From NCBI GenBank assembly GCA_937981985.1, contig CALJNB010000014.1, positions 1 through 64,000 of the forward strand: a DNA stretch of 64,000 nucleotides, written 5' to 3'. Source of the stretch: an uncultured bacterium (lineage in GTDB: Bacteria > Myxococcota_A > Bradymonadia > Bradymonadales > Bradymonadaceae). Position numbers and translations under genes: made by a program. Numbering within the stretch: position 1 is the first letter of the stretch; each line of letters opens with the position of its first letter. Under the pieces are notes generated by a model. It saw only the letters and a list, made by a program, of their open reading frames with translations, searched no databases and was not told the origin of the DNA. This document shows, piece by piece, positions 28,620 to 38,400 of the stretch.

Positions 28620-30722
28620 TTAGGGGCAAGGAGTCGTACCGTTATTATTTGATTTAACAATGACGTTTCCATTGGGAACCCGACTCGTAAAGAGATTCAC
28701 ATCACAGGCAGGGAGCGATTGATTGTTTTTAATTGAGCCGAAAAATATCATACCCATTGTCATCAAACTGTCCGAAACTTTAGTCAAGACGTCGTTATCA
28801 TCTATGGAAATTCCAACAACAGAAGTCAGCTTTGGGAATGCACCTGTCATGCTTATAAGAGCATCATTTCTACGTATATTGACACTATAAATTGAAGTTA
28901 GTTCCGCAAAAGCTCCGTTGAGGCTCGTGAGTCCATCCATCGACGTTAAGTAAAAACTACTTTGGATAGTTTCCAGGGAGCCCATGTCTAGGTTTGTCAT
29001 TGCGTGGTTTCCTGAAACGTTGAGATGACCCAAATGCGCCGCATCGATTCCTAATCGCAATAGTGAGAAATTATAGCCGATATTAAAGGAGGTTTCCGAG
29101 TCTCCATGAAAACCTTCCATATGGCCTAACTTCGGGTTTCGGTGCACGTTAAAAACCCTGGGTGTTATTTCACTCACGAAGGTCGTTAACAATGGCATTT
29201 CTCGAATCCATATCGTGTCGGCTGTCTGCAAGTTAGGCAGGTTAATTCCAACGAGAGGTATTCTTGAATAGGAAAGCGTCCCTACCGAAGTGAGCATTTC
29301 CAGCGAAACGGTATTGATTTCCGGTAGAGTGTCCAGGACTAAGGTTCCCCCTACAGATTGAAGATGTGATAGTCCGCCGATATTTGTCAATGTGGCATTA
29401 TTTTGTAAGACGAGATCACCCGGTACACTATCAAGCAGTACGATATCAAAGGTTTTGATGAGTGGGTTATCAGCAATTCGAAGATCGGCGCCCAAACTTC
29501 TTAGAACGCTGAGTCCTGCGAGGTCGGTTAGAGCTAGGTTCTTTGAGATAGACAGGTCCCCATCTACGTGGGTCAATGATTCCAGGCCGGCCAGACTTGA
29601 AAGAGATGTATTTACGATCAGTAGATCGCCAGAAACCCGTTCCAAGCGAGCCAATTTACTCAAATCGAGAAGATCGTTAGGAACTTGGACACTGCCGCTA
29701 ACACTTTTGCATCCTAGATCTGAAAAGAGCTCGATATCGTCGATCGTAACAAGATCAAAGGGCCATACCTCGCAGCCATCGATATTTATCGAATTAGTGT
29801 CTTGCGGAATCTCGGGGTCGATTTGACTTCCCAGCGCGAAGTGGTGGGCGACTTCTTCTGGACGTAGTGCCCGCTCGTAAATAGATGCAAAAAGGATATC
29901 TCCGTTCCAATTTTCACCGTTGTCTCCTGCGCTACCAAAAGCGAAATCAAAATTCGTTTCCCAGGTGTTCAATCCGCCGGGAAGGGGCATAGTTCCGCGA
30001 TTTTTCCCATCGATCCAAAGTTCGGTTTGTGTACCATCGTAAGTCCAAACGTAGTGAGATACCTCGGCTTTGAATGCCTCTCCTATCTCAAGAGGTTCGA
30101 CCCCACGGGATCGGCTGTAGTGTAATCCACCATCGCTTGTGCGGAGTCGCGCTATAGCCCGCTCCCCGTCATGATGAAGCGAAAAGTTTCGTCCATCCGC
30201 GCCGATAAGGCCCACAATAATCGCGTCGTCTTGTGAAGCTGTTTTGGGTTCCAACCAGAGTTCGATTGTGAACGCATTTGATGCGATTAGCGCCGATGAT
30301 AATCCCGTTGTATCTGGATTCCCTACAGTTGCTCCAGATAGACGAAGTCCACGTGGGCTAAGTAAAGTTGCGCGGAAGGGATCGCCCTGGATTGAAAGGT
30401 CAGCTTCCCCAACCTTATCACTCAAATCATCGAAATCCCATCGAGCCACAAGCCCAACGTTTGAACGTTTAGAGGTTAATAAACTTGAGAAAGGAATCTC
30501 TTGTTGCGAAGTAAGATTGTTGGGAGCAGTGGTTGAATTGTTTGTCGTTTGATTATTGGGAGCGGTCGCATTATTTGCTGCCGTGGTCCCATTGTTATTT
30601 TTAGAACTTGTCCCGTTATTCGTTTCGTTGTTTTGGTCAACATTACTGGCGGGATCGGAGTCTGATAGCAAGTTGCACGAACTGAAAAAACAGACGACTA
30701 CTGCTCCGAGTATAAATTTCAT
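28620..30722 (-). CDS. Paralog of 26388..28508: LamG-like plus receptor-L/LRR-like lipoprotein
   Basis: MKFILGAVVVCFFSSC lipobox; N/T linker; LVARWDFDDLSDKVGEADL; LARLERVSGDLLIVNTSLSSLAGLESL. Confidence 0.75.
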   Translation of the reverse strand: MKFILGAVVVCFFSSCNLLSDSDPASNVDQNNETNNGTSSKNNNGTTAANNATAPNNQTTNNSTTAPNNLTSQQEIPFSSLLTSKRSNVGLVARWDFDDLSDKVGEADLSIQGDPFRATLLSPRGLRLSGATVGNPDTTGLSSALIASNAFTIELWLEPKTASQDDAIIVGLIGADGRNFSLHHDGERAIARLRTSDGGLHYSRSRGVEPLEIGEAFKAEVSHYVWTYDGTQTELWIDGKNRGTMPLPGGLNTWETNFDFAFGSAGDNGENWNGDILFASIYERALRPEEVAHHFALGSQIDPEIPQDTNSINIDGCEVWPFDLVTIDDIELFSDLGCKSVSGSVQVPNDLLDLSKLARLERVSGDLLIVNTSLSSLAGLESLTHVDGDLSISKNLALTDLAGLSVLRSLGADLRIADNPLIKTFDIVLLDSVPGDLVLQNNATLTNIGGLSHLQSVGGTLVLDTLPEINTVSLEMLTSVGTLSYSRIPLVGINLPNLQTADTIWIREMPLLTTFVSEITPRVFNVHRNPKLGHMEGFHGDSETSFNIGYNFSLLRLGIDAAHLGHLNVSGNHAMTNLDMGSLETIQSSFYLTSMDGLTSLNGAFAELTSIYSVNIRRNDALISMTGAFPKLTSVVGISIDDNDVLTKVSDSLMTMGMIFFGSIKNNQSLPACDVNLFTSRVPNGNVIVKSNNNGTTPCP

Positions 30723-30836
30723 ATTAGATCCAATTGGTTTTTTTAGATTCTACCAGATTTTAGGAAATAATAGAAAACCTCAAAACGATCTATTTGAAAT
30801 TAATTGACCTCATGGTTGAGACCGTTCATCGATGAA

Positions 30837-32141
30837 TTATTTAAGTGAAGTATCGGCTTCAAGCCAAATACCGCCCTTCTCGAAGTTCACGCGCTTTGGA
30901 GTCAAAAATATTTTCTTCCCCCCCGGGATTTCTATAGAAAGGTCTTTCAATGGTGCTGTCATAACGCGGTCCTGGGTGGCCGAAAATCCCGATTGCGTCC
31001 ACTTAGCTAGATTAACGACGATTTTGGGAAGAGAAGATTTTGTCACATCAAATCCCTTGATTTCCAGCGCTAGGTTTTGACCTTGAATCGATAAAATGGA
31101 TTCAGCTTCCACATCGGCCCAAAGGCAGTTTCCATCACTTGGGACTTTCCAGTAGCGGAATCCGATTTTCACAGGAATAACATTATTCTTCCCTTCGCCC
31201 ACGTCGAAGCGGTCCATCGTTATCGAAACATTGCCTGCAGGATCGCTCTTTCCTTCTTCCGTATAAGTATTGGACAACACGCCTGAGTGCATGAGTACAC
31301 TCGCTGAAGAAGCGAGTATTCTTGGATCGAGTCCAATGCCGATGTTAGACGCATTGGCCAGGTGTGTTCGATTTTGAAGACCCTGACCGGATTTTTGAGC
31401 ATCTAAATTTGTCGAAAAGCCAACGAATATCGTTCGGTTTTTAATATCTGTTTTAATTTCTTTTGCTGCGACTTTAAGGTTTTCGATTCCAAAATTTGGC
31501 GAGTCGAACGTGAATACTGTGATGGGTTTCAACTGCGATGAAACGGTTTGGATTGCGCTCTTTGAAAAAGAATTTGCGATCACACGCGACCAGGTCGGAG
31601 GAATTTGCTTGAGCGTTAAAGATAGGAAATTTGGATTAAATTGAGCTGCTTTTTGGAGGTCGATTTTTATCGCTGTCTGTCCTTCCGACGTAGGCTCGAA
31701 AGAAAGCGGAGCGACGATGGAAAGATCTCCCGCAATAGGGACCGTTTGATCACCGAAAATCGGTATTTTGATTCCTGCCTTTCCGGTAAGAGTTCCAGAA
31801 ATCCGAATGCAGTGTTCACAAGTTTTGTCAGGACGAATTTTTAGGTTCGCAATTTTCGGTTTAGCATCAATTGAGATTTTTTGCTTTTTTCCAATCGAAA
31901 GCTGTGTTTTAATATCCAGTCCCTTTTCGACAACGGACCGTAAACTTTCCTGCGCGATTTCTTCGACGAAGCTGTCGCGCATCGTTACTCCAAAATGAGT
32001 TTCTTCTGAAATGTTATCGCCAAGTTTGGCTTTTTTTTCGATGCTTTGATTACATTCTTTTTTTAACTTCGCACAATCTGAACCACACCCAGACGAGAAA
32101 AGAATAAACAAAACGAGGGCAGGAAATATTAGGGTTTTCAT
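30837..32141 (-). CDS. Lipoprotein of unknown family (beta-rich)
   Basis: MKTLIFPALVLFILFSSGC lipobox; no family recognised; C-terminal TPKRVNFEKGGIWLEADTSLK. Confidence 0.6.
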   Translation of the reverse strand: MKTLIFPALVLFILFSSGCGSDCAKLKKECNQSIEKKAKLGDNISEETHFGVTMRDSFVEEIAQESLRSVVEKGLDIKTQLSIGKKQKISIDAKPKIANLKIRPDKTCEHCIRISGTLTGKAGIKIPIFGDQTVPIAGDLSIVAPLSFEPTSEGQTAIKIDLQKAAQFNPNFLSLTLKQIPPTWSRVIANSFSKSAIQTVSSQLKPITVFTFDSPNFGIENLKVAAKEIKTDIKNRTIFVGFSTNLDAQKSGQGLQNRTHLANASNIGIGLDPRILASSASVLMHSGVLSNTYTEEGKSDPAGNVSITMDRFDVGEGKNNVIPVKIGFRYWKVPSDGNCLWADVEAESILSIQGQNLALEIKGFDVTKSSLPKIVVNLAKWTQSGFSATQDRVMTAPLKDLSIEIPGGKKIFLTPKRVNFEKGGIWLEADTSLK

Positions 32142-32230
32142 GAATAATCACATTGGAGAGAGCGGCGATTTAATACAAAAATTGGAAACTTCGCCATATA
32201 AAAAATATACTTCATACTTAAGCAATGAAC

Positions 32231-35200
32231 CTACATTCTCGAAAGTGCCAAAGTTGTAACAAAACTCAATAGATTAGCACCTCGGTCTTCGGGGATTATC
32301 AAACTCAAGCCCCGACGAAAATCTGAGATTTGTCCATTTTCAATTTCAAATTCTATGGCGTACGGGAGGTCTTCAAATTGATGATTATCCATGTGCGTTA
32401 TCAATGCTTTCGCGTCTGAAAAGGCCAAAGGAAAGAAGCGATTTAAAAGCAACGTATGAGTACCCTCTGAAAGGGGGAGAGGATAAAACGCATATCCCTG
32501 CAACGCTTGGAAAAGTCGTGTTACACCCGGTTCATCGGACGAGAACACCAAAGTATTGTAGACAGAGAACGAGTCTACCGTTTTCGAAAGAATCTCCCAA
32601 TTGTCTGTCGTTCGCCCTATGATTTCTACTGCGAAGTTAAACTTCTCCGAAAGAGCTTGGATCCAACGAAACCATTGGGACAGGGGGCGCCCATACTGAC
32701 CGCTCAATCCACTAACTACCAGGGTCGCACCATTGGTTCCTGATGCTAGGTCTTCGAGAAGCGCACCTGTCCACGTGATTTTATGTTCGATCTCTTCGGC
32801 GATTTTTTCCCACTTTCGCGTTTGTTCTTTCTGTTCTTCTGCTTTGGGAACGAAAAGGAATTCACCCGTGCCACGCGTATCTTGAAGTCCAGCCATTCGT
32901 TTTTCCAGACCGGCAAGTCGCCCTCGATAGACATCTCTACGTCGAAGGGATTCGGCCAGTTCGGCGGGAAACTTTTCGCCTTCCCAATCGTTCATCCTTA
33001 ACAATATCGATTCGTATTGTTCGTTGAGTTCTTGCGTCCGCGGATCCGATGACAGTTTTTCGACATCCTCGCCGAGTATCTTTAGGTGCTCAACCACATC
33101 ATCAAAAGTGTCGCCCCTTGATACTTCCTCAACAACGTTAGCCCGCTTGATTCGTTCGAATCGAAAATCAACACCCTCTTCGGTTGCCGTTAAGTAAACA
33201 CGCGAAAGGCCTTGGTCCATTCCAAATTCGGTGAGTCTTTTCGCTAGTGGGTTAATCAGCTGCTGTTCTATTCTATGCGCAAGGGTTCTTGCACCATACC
33301 GAGCGTCGACACTTGTTTTGGCTAGCGTTTCGATAAGGCCTTCGTCCACGTCTATCATCATTTGCGCGCGTCGTATCCCACGTCGATTGAGCAGTTTTTG
33401 TAGCGTGCGACGTGCGATCTTTCTTAGCGCGTCACTTTGCAGCGGACGATATGGAACGACGCTATCAATACGATTGAATATCTCGGGGCGGAAGAATGCT
33501 TCGGCTGCCCCGCGATAATGTTGCGCGCGATCTTGATTGCTGACGTCTGAGAATCCCATCCAGCGATCTTCAGTGTTTGCGCCGAGATTTGAGGTCATAA
33601 TCACAATGGTATTTCTAAAATCGACTATTCTTCCGGCAGCGTCGGTGAGCCTTCCGTCACCCAAAATTTGTAGCAGAAGATCGAGAACTAACCCGTGAGC
33701 TTTTTCAATCTCATCGAAGAGAAGCACACAAAAAGGCTGCGATCTTACTTTACTCGTTAGCTCGCCATCAGGGTTTCTTGACGTTCCAATCAGTCGAGTA
33801 GCGGCGCCGGGAGAATTAAACTCGCTCATGTCGAAACGGATCATTCGATCTACATTTCCAAAGAGATCTTCGGATAAGGCTTTTGCCGTTTCTGTTTTTC
33901 CCACTCCGCTTGGACCTATAAGTAGTAAACTTGCTAAGGGTTTTTCCGGATCGATTATGCCCTGTTCAATAGCGACAACTAATTTCGAAACGGTTTTTAT
34001 CGCCACTGGTTGACTGAATACGCGTCTAGAAAACGCACGCATGATATCGTCGGGATGTCGGCCCGTTCCGGGTTTAAGGATGGTCATCGGGAGGCCGGTC
34101 TGTCGATGCACAACATCGCAAACGAGGTTGGCGTCCACGCGGATCGGCTCACGTTCATCGGATTCATCAAAACGTCGTTCACCTTCGGAATGGCATTTTC
34201 GAAGCAATAGAACTGCTTTTCCAGGATAGGCCTCATTTCTAAAAAAACGTCGGCTTAAATGAAGGATGGCTTCAATACCATCGGGGACGATTTTGGTTTT
34301 CAAATTCGTTTCGATTTCTCGTACAAGGTCCGTAATCACTGCTAAGGTTTCGCGGTAAGATAGAGGTGGAACCTGAATTCTTCGAAACTTGTCTACGAAA
34401 CCCGGGGAAGCCGCGCGCGCGAGGGCGTAAGTTTCGTCAGTCGCCTCGGTAATCATCGCGAAACGAAACTCCTCTAAATAGGGTTCGATGAAATTACCGA
34501 CGTTTGAATTTCCTGAATAAGTCCTGCCGGCACGAACAACGCTAAGGAGGTCTTCTGTAAAGAGAAGATCATCTCTTTCGGATAACTCACGGCAAAAAGA
34601 TTCGACGCGTTGTTCCCACTGTCCAATGATAGACATTCCAGCGATAATTCGATCTCCGTTCGTTTGCCAAATATCGCGTCGTTCTTGATATCGTTTCGAT
34701 AACGCGAACGCTCGATGAGCTGCCTCATGAATAAGCGCAGTTTTTCCAACTCCAGAATCGCCGACCAGACAAACACTTGTAGGTTGAGGACTGGTAAAGA
34801 TACTTACTAATTCATCTATTATCTTTTCTCGTCCGAATGCATGTCCTAGTGTTTCATCCTCAATACGATGGGTAAGATTGTCCGCAATCTCGTTCAAGCT
34901 TTCCGGGCGAGTGAGACGTCCGGCAGGTACAGTATCGGAGTATATTGAGGGTGTCGGGTAGCCAAAGTCCACCGTCATCGATTCGATGTTGGCTGCATAG
35001 TTGCAAGCTAAATGATCAAAAGAACTCAGGTTGGCGGCGTCTGCATGTTCAATTGCCCAGCGGTTTGCTGCGGCATACATGTCTTCGATATTGTTGATTG
35101 CTATGCATACGCCGGGAACTTTCGGCAGCCAGATTCTAGTAATATCCTCGTCGGCAAAGGACCCCACGATAGTGTGTGTTGAGAAGGATAGTTTTATCTC

Positions 35201-35467
35201 AGGACGGTTCGGTTTTACCTTGCGTTGAACATCCATATAGACGCTGGATAGATAGGGAGCTTCTGGGCCAAATAAGCGATCGAGTTCGGTAGGTTCAAGA
35301 CCGCCGTGCACCAATTCTAGAACTCGAAACATGAGCTCTTCGCGTAGCTGCGAGGGACTTGGGCCTGTGACAGGAATCGCGAGTTCTTCCATCCAAGGAA
35401 TGGACACAGAGTAAAGGCCGCGTTTGGGTTGGGCGACGTAAAAAGAGAGTTTAAGTTTCATTCCCAA
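32231..35467 (-). CDS. Clp/Hsp100-type double-AAA+ ATPase with C-terminal release-factor PCRF-like domain (paralog 2)
   Basis: D1 Walker A GDSGVGKTA; D2 Walker A GPSGVGKTE; D2 Walker B LLFDEIEKAH; TSNLGANT; FFRPEIFNRID; C-terminal PLSQWFRWIQALSEKFNFAVEII...LPLSEGTHTLLLN resembles the RF2 PCRF segment. Confidence 0.85.
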   Translation of the reverse strand: MGMKLKLSFYVAQPKRGLYSVSIPWMEELAIPVTGPSPSQLREELMFRVLELVHGGLEPTELDRLFGPEAPYLSSVYMDVQRKVKPNRPEIKLSFSTHTIVGSFADEDITRIWLPKVPGVCIAINNIEDMYAAANRWAIEHADAANLSSFDHLACNYAANIESMTVDFGYPTPSIYSDTVPAGRLTRPESLNEIADNLTHRIEDETLGHAFGREKIIDELVSIFTSPQPTSVCLVGDSGVGKTALIHEAAHRAFALSKRYQERRDIWQTNGDRIIAGMSIIGQWEQRVESFCRELSERDDLLFTEDLLSVVRAGRTYSGNSNVGNFIEPYLEEFRFAMITEATDETYALARAASPGFVDKFRRIQVPPLSYRETLAVITDLVREIETNLKTKIVPDGIEAILHLSRRFFRNEAYPGKAVLLLRKCHSEGERRFDESDEREPIRVDANLVCDVVHRQTGLPMTILKPGTGRHPDDIMRAFSRRVFSQPVAIKTVSKLVVAIEQGIIDPEKPLASLLLIGPSGVGKTETAKALSEDLFGNVDRMIRFDMSEFNSPGAATRLIGTSRNPDGELTSKVRSQPFCVLLFDEIEKAHGLVLDLLLQILGDGRLTDAAGRIVDFRNTIVIMTSNLGANTEDRWMGFSDVSNQDRAQHYRGAAEAFFRPEIFNRIDSVVPYRPLQSDALRKIARRTLQKLLNRRGIRRAQMMIDVDEGLIETLAKTSVDARYGARTLAHRIEQQLINPLAKRLTEFGMDQGLSRVYLTATEEGVDFRFERIKRANVVEEVSRGDTFDDVVEHLKILGEDVEKLSSDPRTQELNEQYESILLRMNDWEGEKFPAELAESLRRRDVYRGRLAGLEKRMAGLQDTRGTGEFLFVPKAEEQKEQTRKWEKIAEEIEHKITWTGALLEDLASGTNGATLVVSGLSGQYGRPLSQWFRWIQALSEKFNFAVEIIGRTTDNWEILSKTVDSFSVYNTLVFSSDEPGVTRLFQALQGYAFYPLPLSEGTHTLLLNRFFPLAFSDAKALITHMDNHQFEDLPYAIEFEIENGQISDFRRGLSLIIPEDRGANLLSFVTTLALSRM

Positions 35468-38400
35468 TCCAGAGCGCTAAGGTACCAAGCTTCGTCACGA
35501 ATTTGATCCGCTAACGCTGCAATGGGATTATTTGGATCCAATTTCGCACTCATTGTCTCCAGCACCCCACCATAAAATTCCTGTCTTACACCAAAATTCA
35601 TTGTCACATCGTTGATTCGAAAATTGTAGGTTCGGGCGGGGAAGTTTGGATAGGATCGTTTTGCAACATCTTGAGAATAAGGCCACGCAGCTTGTTCACC
35701 GCGGACAACTATCTGACAGGTGCCGTTTCCAGAATTTGAAACGTAACGATGTATTCCTTCCTCGACGCGCAACAGGGGACGGGCATTAAATCCGTTAAAC
35801 GAAAGAGCTAAAAGTTCTACTCCATCAGAAATTTCTTCGATTTTTTCCCAGCTTTCGCGCTCGAAATCTGCGCGGTATTCGTCGGACGGTAATTCGGCGT
35901 CCCTTGGCATCCAGATCGAAAATTCCCATTCATTAATGGCGGCCCATTCTTCGTACCAACCAATTAATGTCTTATAAAAATCCTGCTGTGGGGAGCGATC
36001 GAAAATGAATAAGACAACTTCGTCTGGCATGTCGTAAGAAACGTTCATTGCTTGGACAAAGATATCATCAACACCGGTTTCCAAAACCTCTAGTCGAGAT
36101 CCTATCTCAGGTAATAAATCAAAGGAGCGGGTATGATAAGCTTCCGTAGAAAGATCTTCGAGACTTTCTAATTCGGCTGTTATTTCATCTGCGGGCTGGA
36201 TCACTCGGCGAATCTTTTCAGCGTTTGCGGCAAGTTCGGCTGCTCGCGGATCGTTCCAAAATTGAGGAGATTGTGTCGAGATATCGAAGTTCTCTATCTC
36301 CCATTCTAACTCACCGAAAAGAACCGTATGGACGTAGCTTGAAAGGCGCCTTCGAAGGTTTGAAACTTCGTCGACCTGTGAGAGGAGACGGCTCCTCGTT
36401 TCGAAATCTTCCTTGGTCGCCGATATCGTATTAACAACAATTTTCAATGCGTCTTTTTGGACGGAAATATTGATTTTGCGCGCGCCCCCGACATCGACCT
36501 TGTCCTTCGTGCGAGCTAATTTATCGGCAAGTTTCCAAACCAATTCTTGTTCAATTTCTCGCTTGAGAGGGCGAGCACCGTATTTTTCATGGTATCCTTT
36601 TCTGGCCAGAAACGCTGCCACATCATCTTCAAAATGAAGAGTGACGTCTTGACTCACGAACCCATCTCTTTCCTGAATCTTCGCCAAGGAACGCCGCGCA
36701 ATCTGAGTCACAGTGTCTATTGGGAGAGAACGGAATGCGATGAATTGATCAATACGACCTAGGAATTCAGGGCGATAAAAACGTTCTGCTTCTTTGCGAA
36801 AATGCTCGCTATAGTCTGCCTTGTTCGCGTCCCCGAATCCGATAGCCGGGCGCATATTATCCACGCCCAGATTACTCGTCATAATGATGATCGTGTTTTG
36901 GAAGCGCGTCGTTCTTCCCTTCACATCCGTCAGTCTCGCCTCACCTAATACTTGGAGCAAAACGTCATAGACTGAGGGGTGCGCTTTTTCGATCTCATCA
37001 AGTAAGACGACACTGAAAGGTTCGCGCCGAACTGGACCTGCAAGTTCACCATCTTGGTTGCCTTCACCTATGAGCCTTCCATAAGCATCACTTTGCGCGT
37101 ATTCACTCATATCCAGCCGAATCATCCGGTCTTCACTTCCGAAAAGAAAAGCGGCGAGCGATTTGGCGAGCTCGGTTTTTCCGACGCCAGTGGGGCCGAC
37201 GAACATGAAGGAACCAAGAGGGCGGTCCGGGGAGGATAGACCGGCTTTGGTGATGCTAACAATGTTGGCAACACTTTGAATGGCGTCGTCCTGTCCTACG
37301 ACGCGTTTGGCCAGCGCATCAAAAACCGTTTGTGGGCGAAGCTGTTGAGAATCAAGAAGAAGAACGGGGGGAAGACCTGTGTCCTCACAAAATGCTTCGA
37401 CGAGCTCTTTTTCGGAGAGCGCTTTTTTATATTTGGCCAGAGCTCTTCGTACTGTTCTTGAGATAAACTCGATGGTTCTTCCGACGGGGCTACCATAGAC
37501 CGCGAATCGCTTTTGCAATAACCACGCTCTGGATATTGCATCATCACTGAGTTCGAAATCGAGTTTCTCTGCGAAACGCTTGGCTGCTTTTTGAACAATG
37601 ATTTGCGCGGTTTTAGGCGCGGGATCTTCGACACGAACAACCGTAAAATTTCGAGCAAATCCGACATCGCGTCGTTCGATCTCTGCCCACTCCTCGATTG
37701 ATGCTTCTGAAATAATTCTGATGCGATCGTTGGAAAGATATGGTCTGACGAATTGGGCAAGGTTGTAATCACTTCCGTCATACTTTCCGGCGTCCAGTGC
37801 CGCGATAAGACGACCTAGGTAAAGTATCGCATCGGTGTTTTCTAATTCGGTAAGAATATCCTGAACTTGTTCCTGCCATAATCCGCCCTGAGGAGCGGTT
37901 GAAACAAGGCGAGGTGCATCTGCAAAGAAAATGGTCCGGTTTATCGCATCTTTTTGTTGGTGGGCTGTATTTTTCCTCCAAGCGAGATGACGTAAGAGGG
38001 CTGTTTTTCCGACTCGAGTGGGCCCGACCAAAACGATCGAAATCGCCTTCTCACCGTCGACTAGAGATTGGATTTCGTCGACAAGCTTTTCCCGTTCGAA
38101 TACTTCAGCAAAACCGCTCTCTTCGGCTTCTTTTTGATCCTTAAAGTCCCACTTTTGGGCGACTTTATTTAGCGTCGGAGATGCTTCCTCGCTAACTCCC
38201 CCTGTTCCGGAAGTCCGTGAAAATTCATTCACAAATATCGTTTCGGGAGGAACGGTGGAGAGATCAATAGGTTCGAACTCAATTTCTATATGGACGATTT
38301 TCGTCGATTTGGACAAGGGGCGGTGATTTGCGACCGCCCAGCTATTTTCTCGGATCGGACCAAGCATACGGTCGATTACATCTAGGTCTTGTTCATCGTC

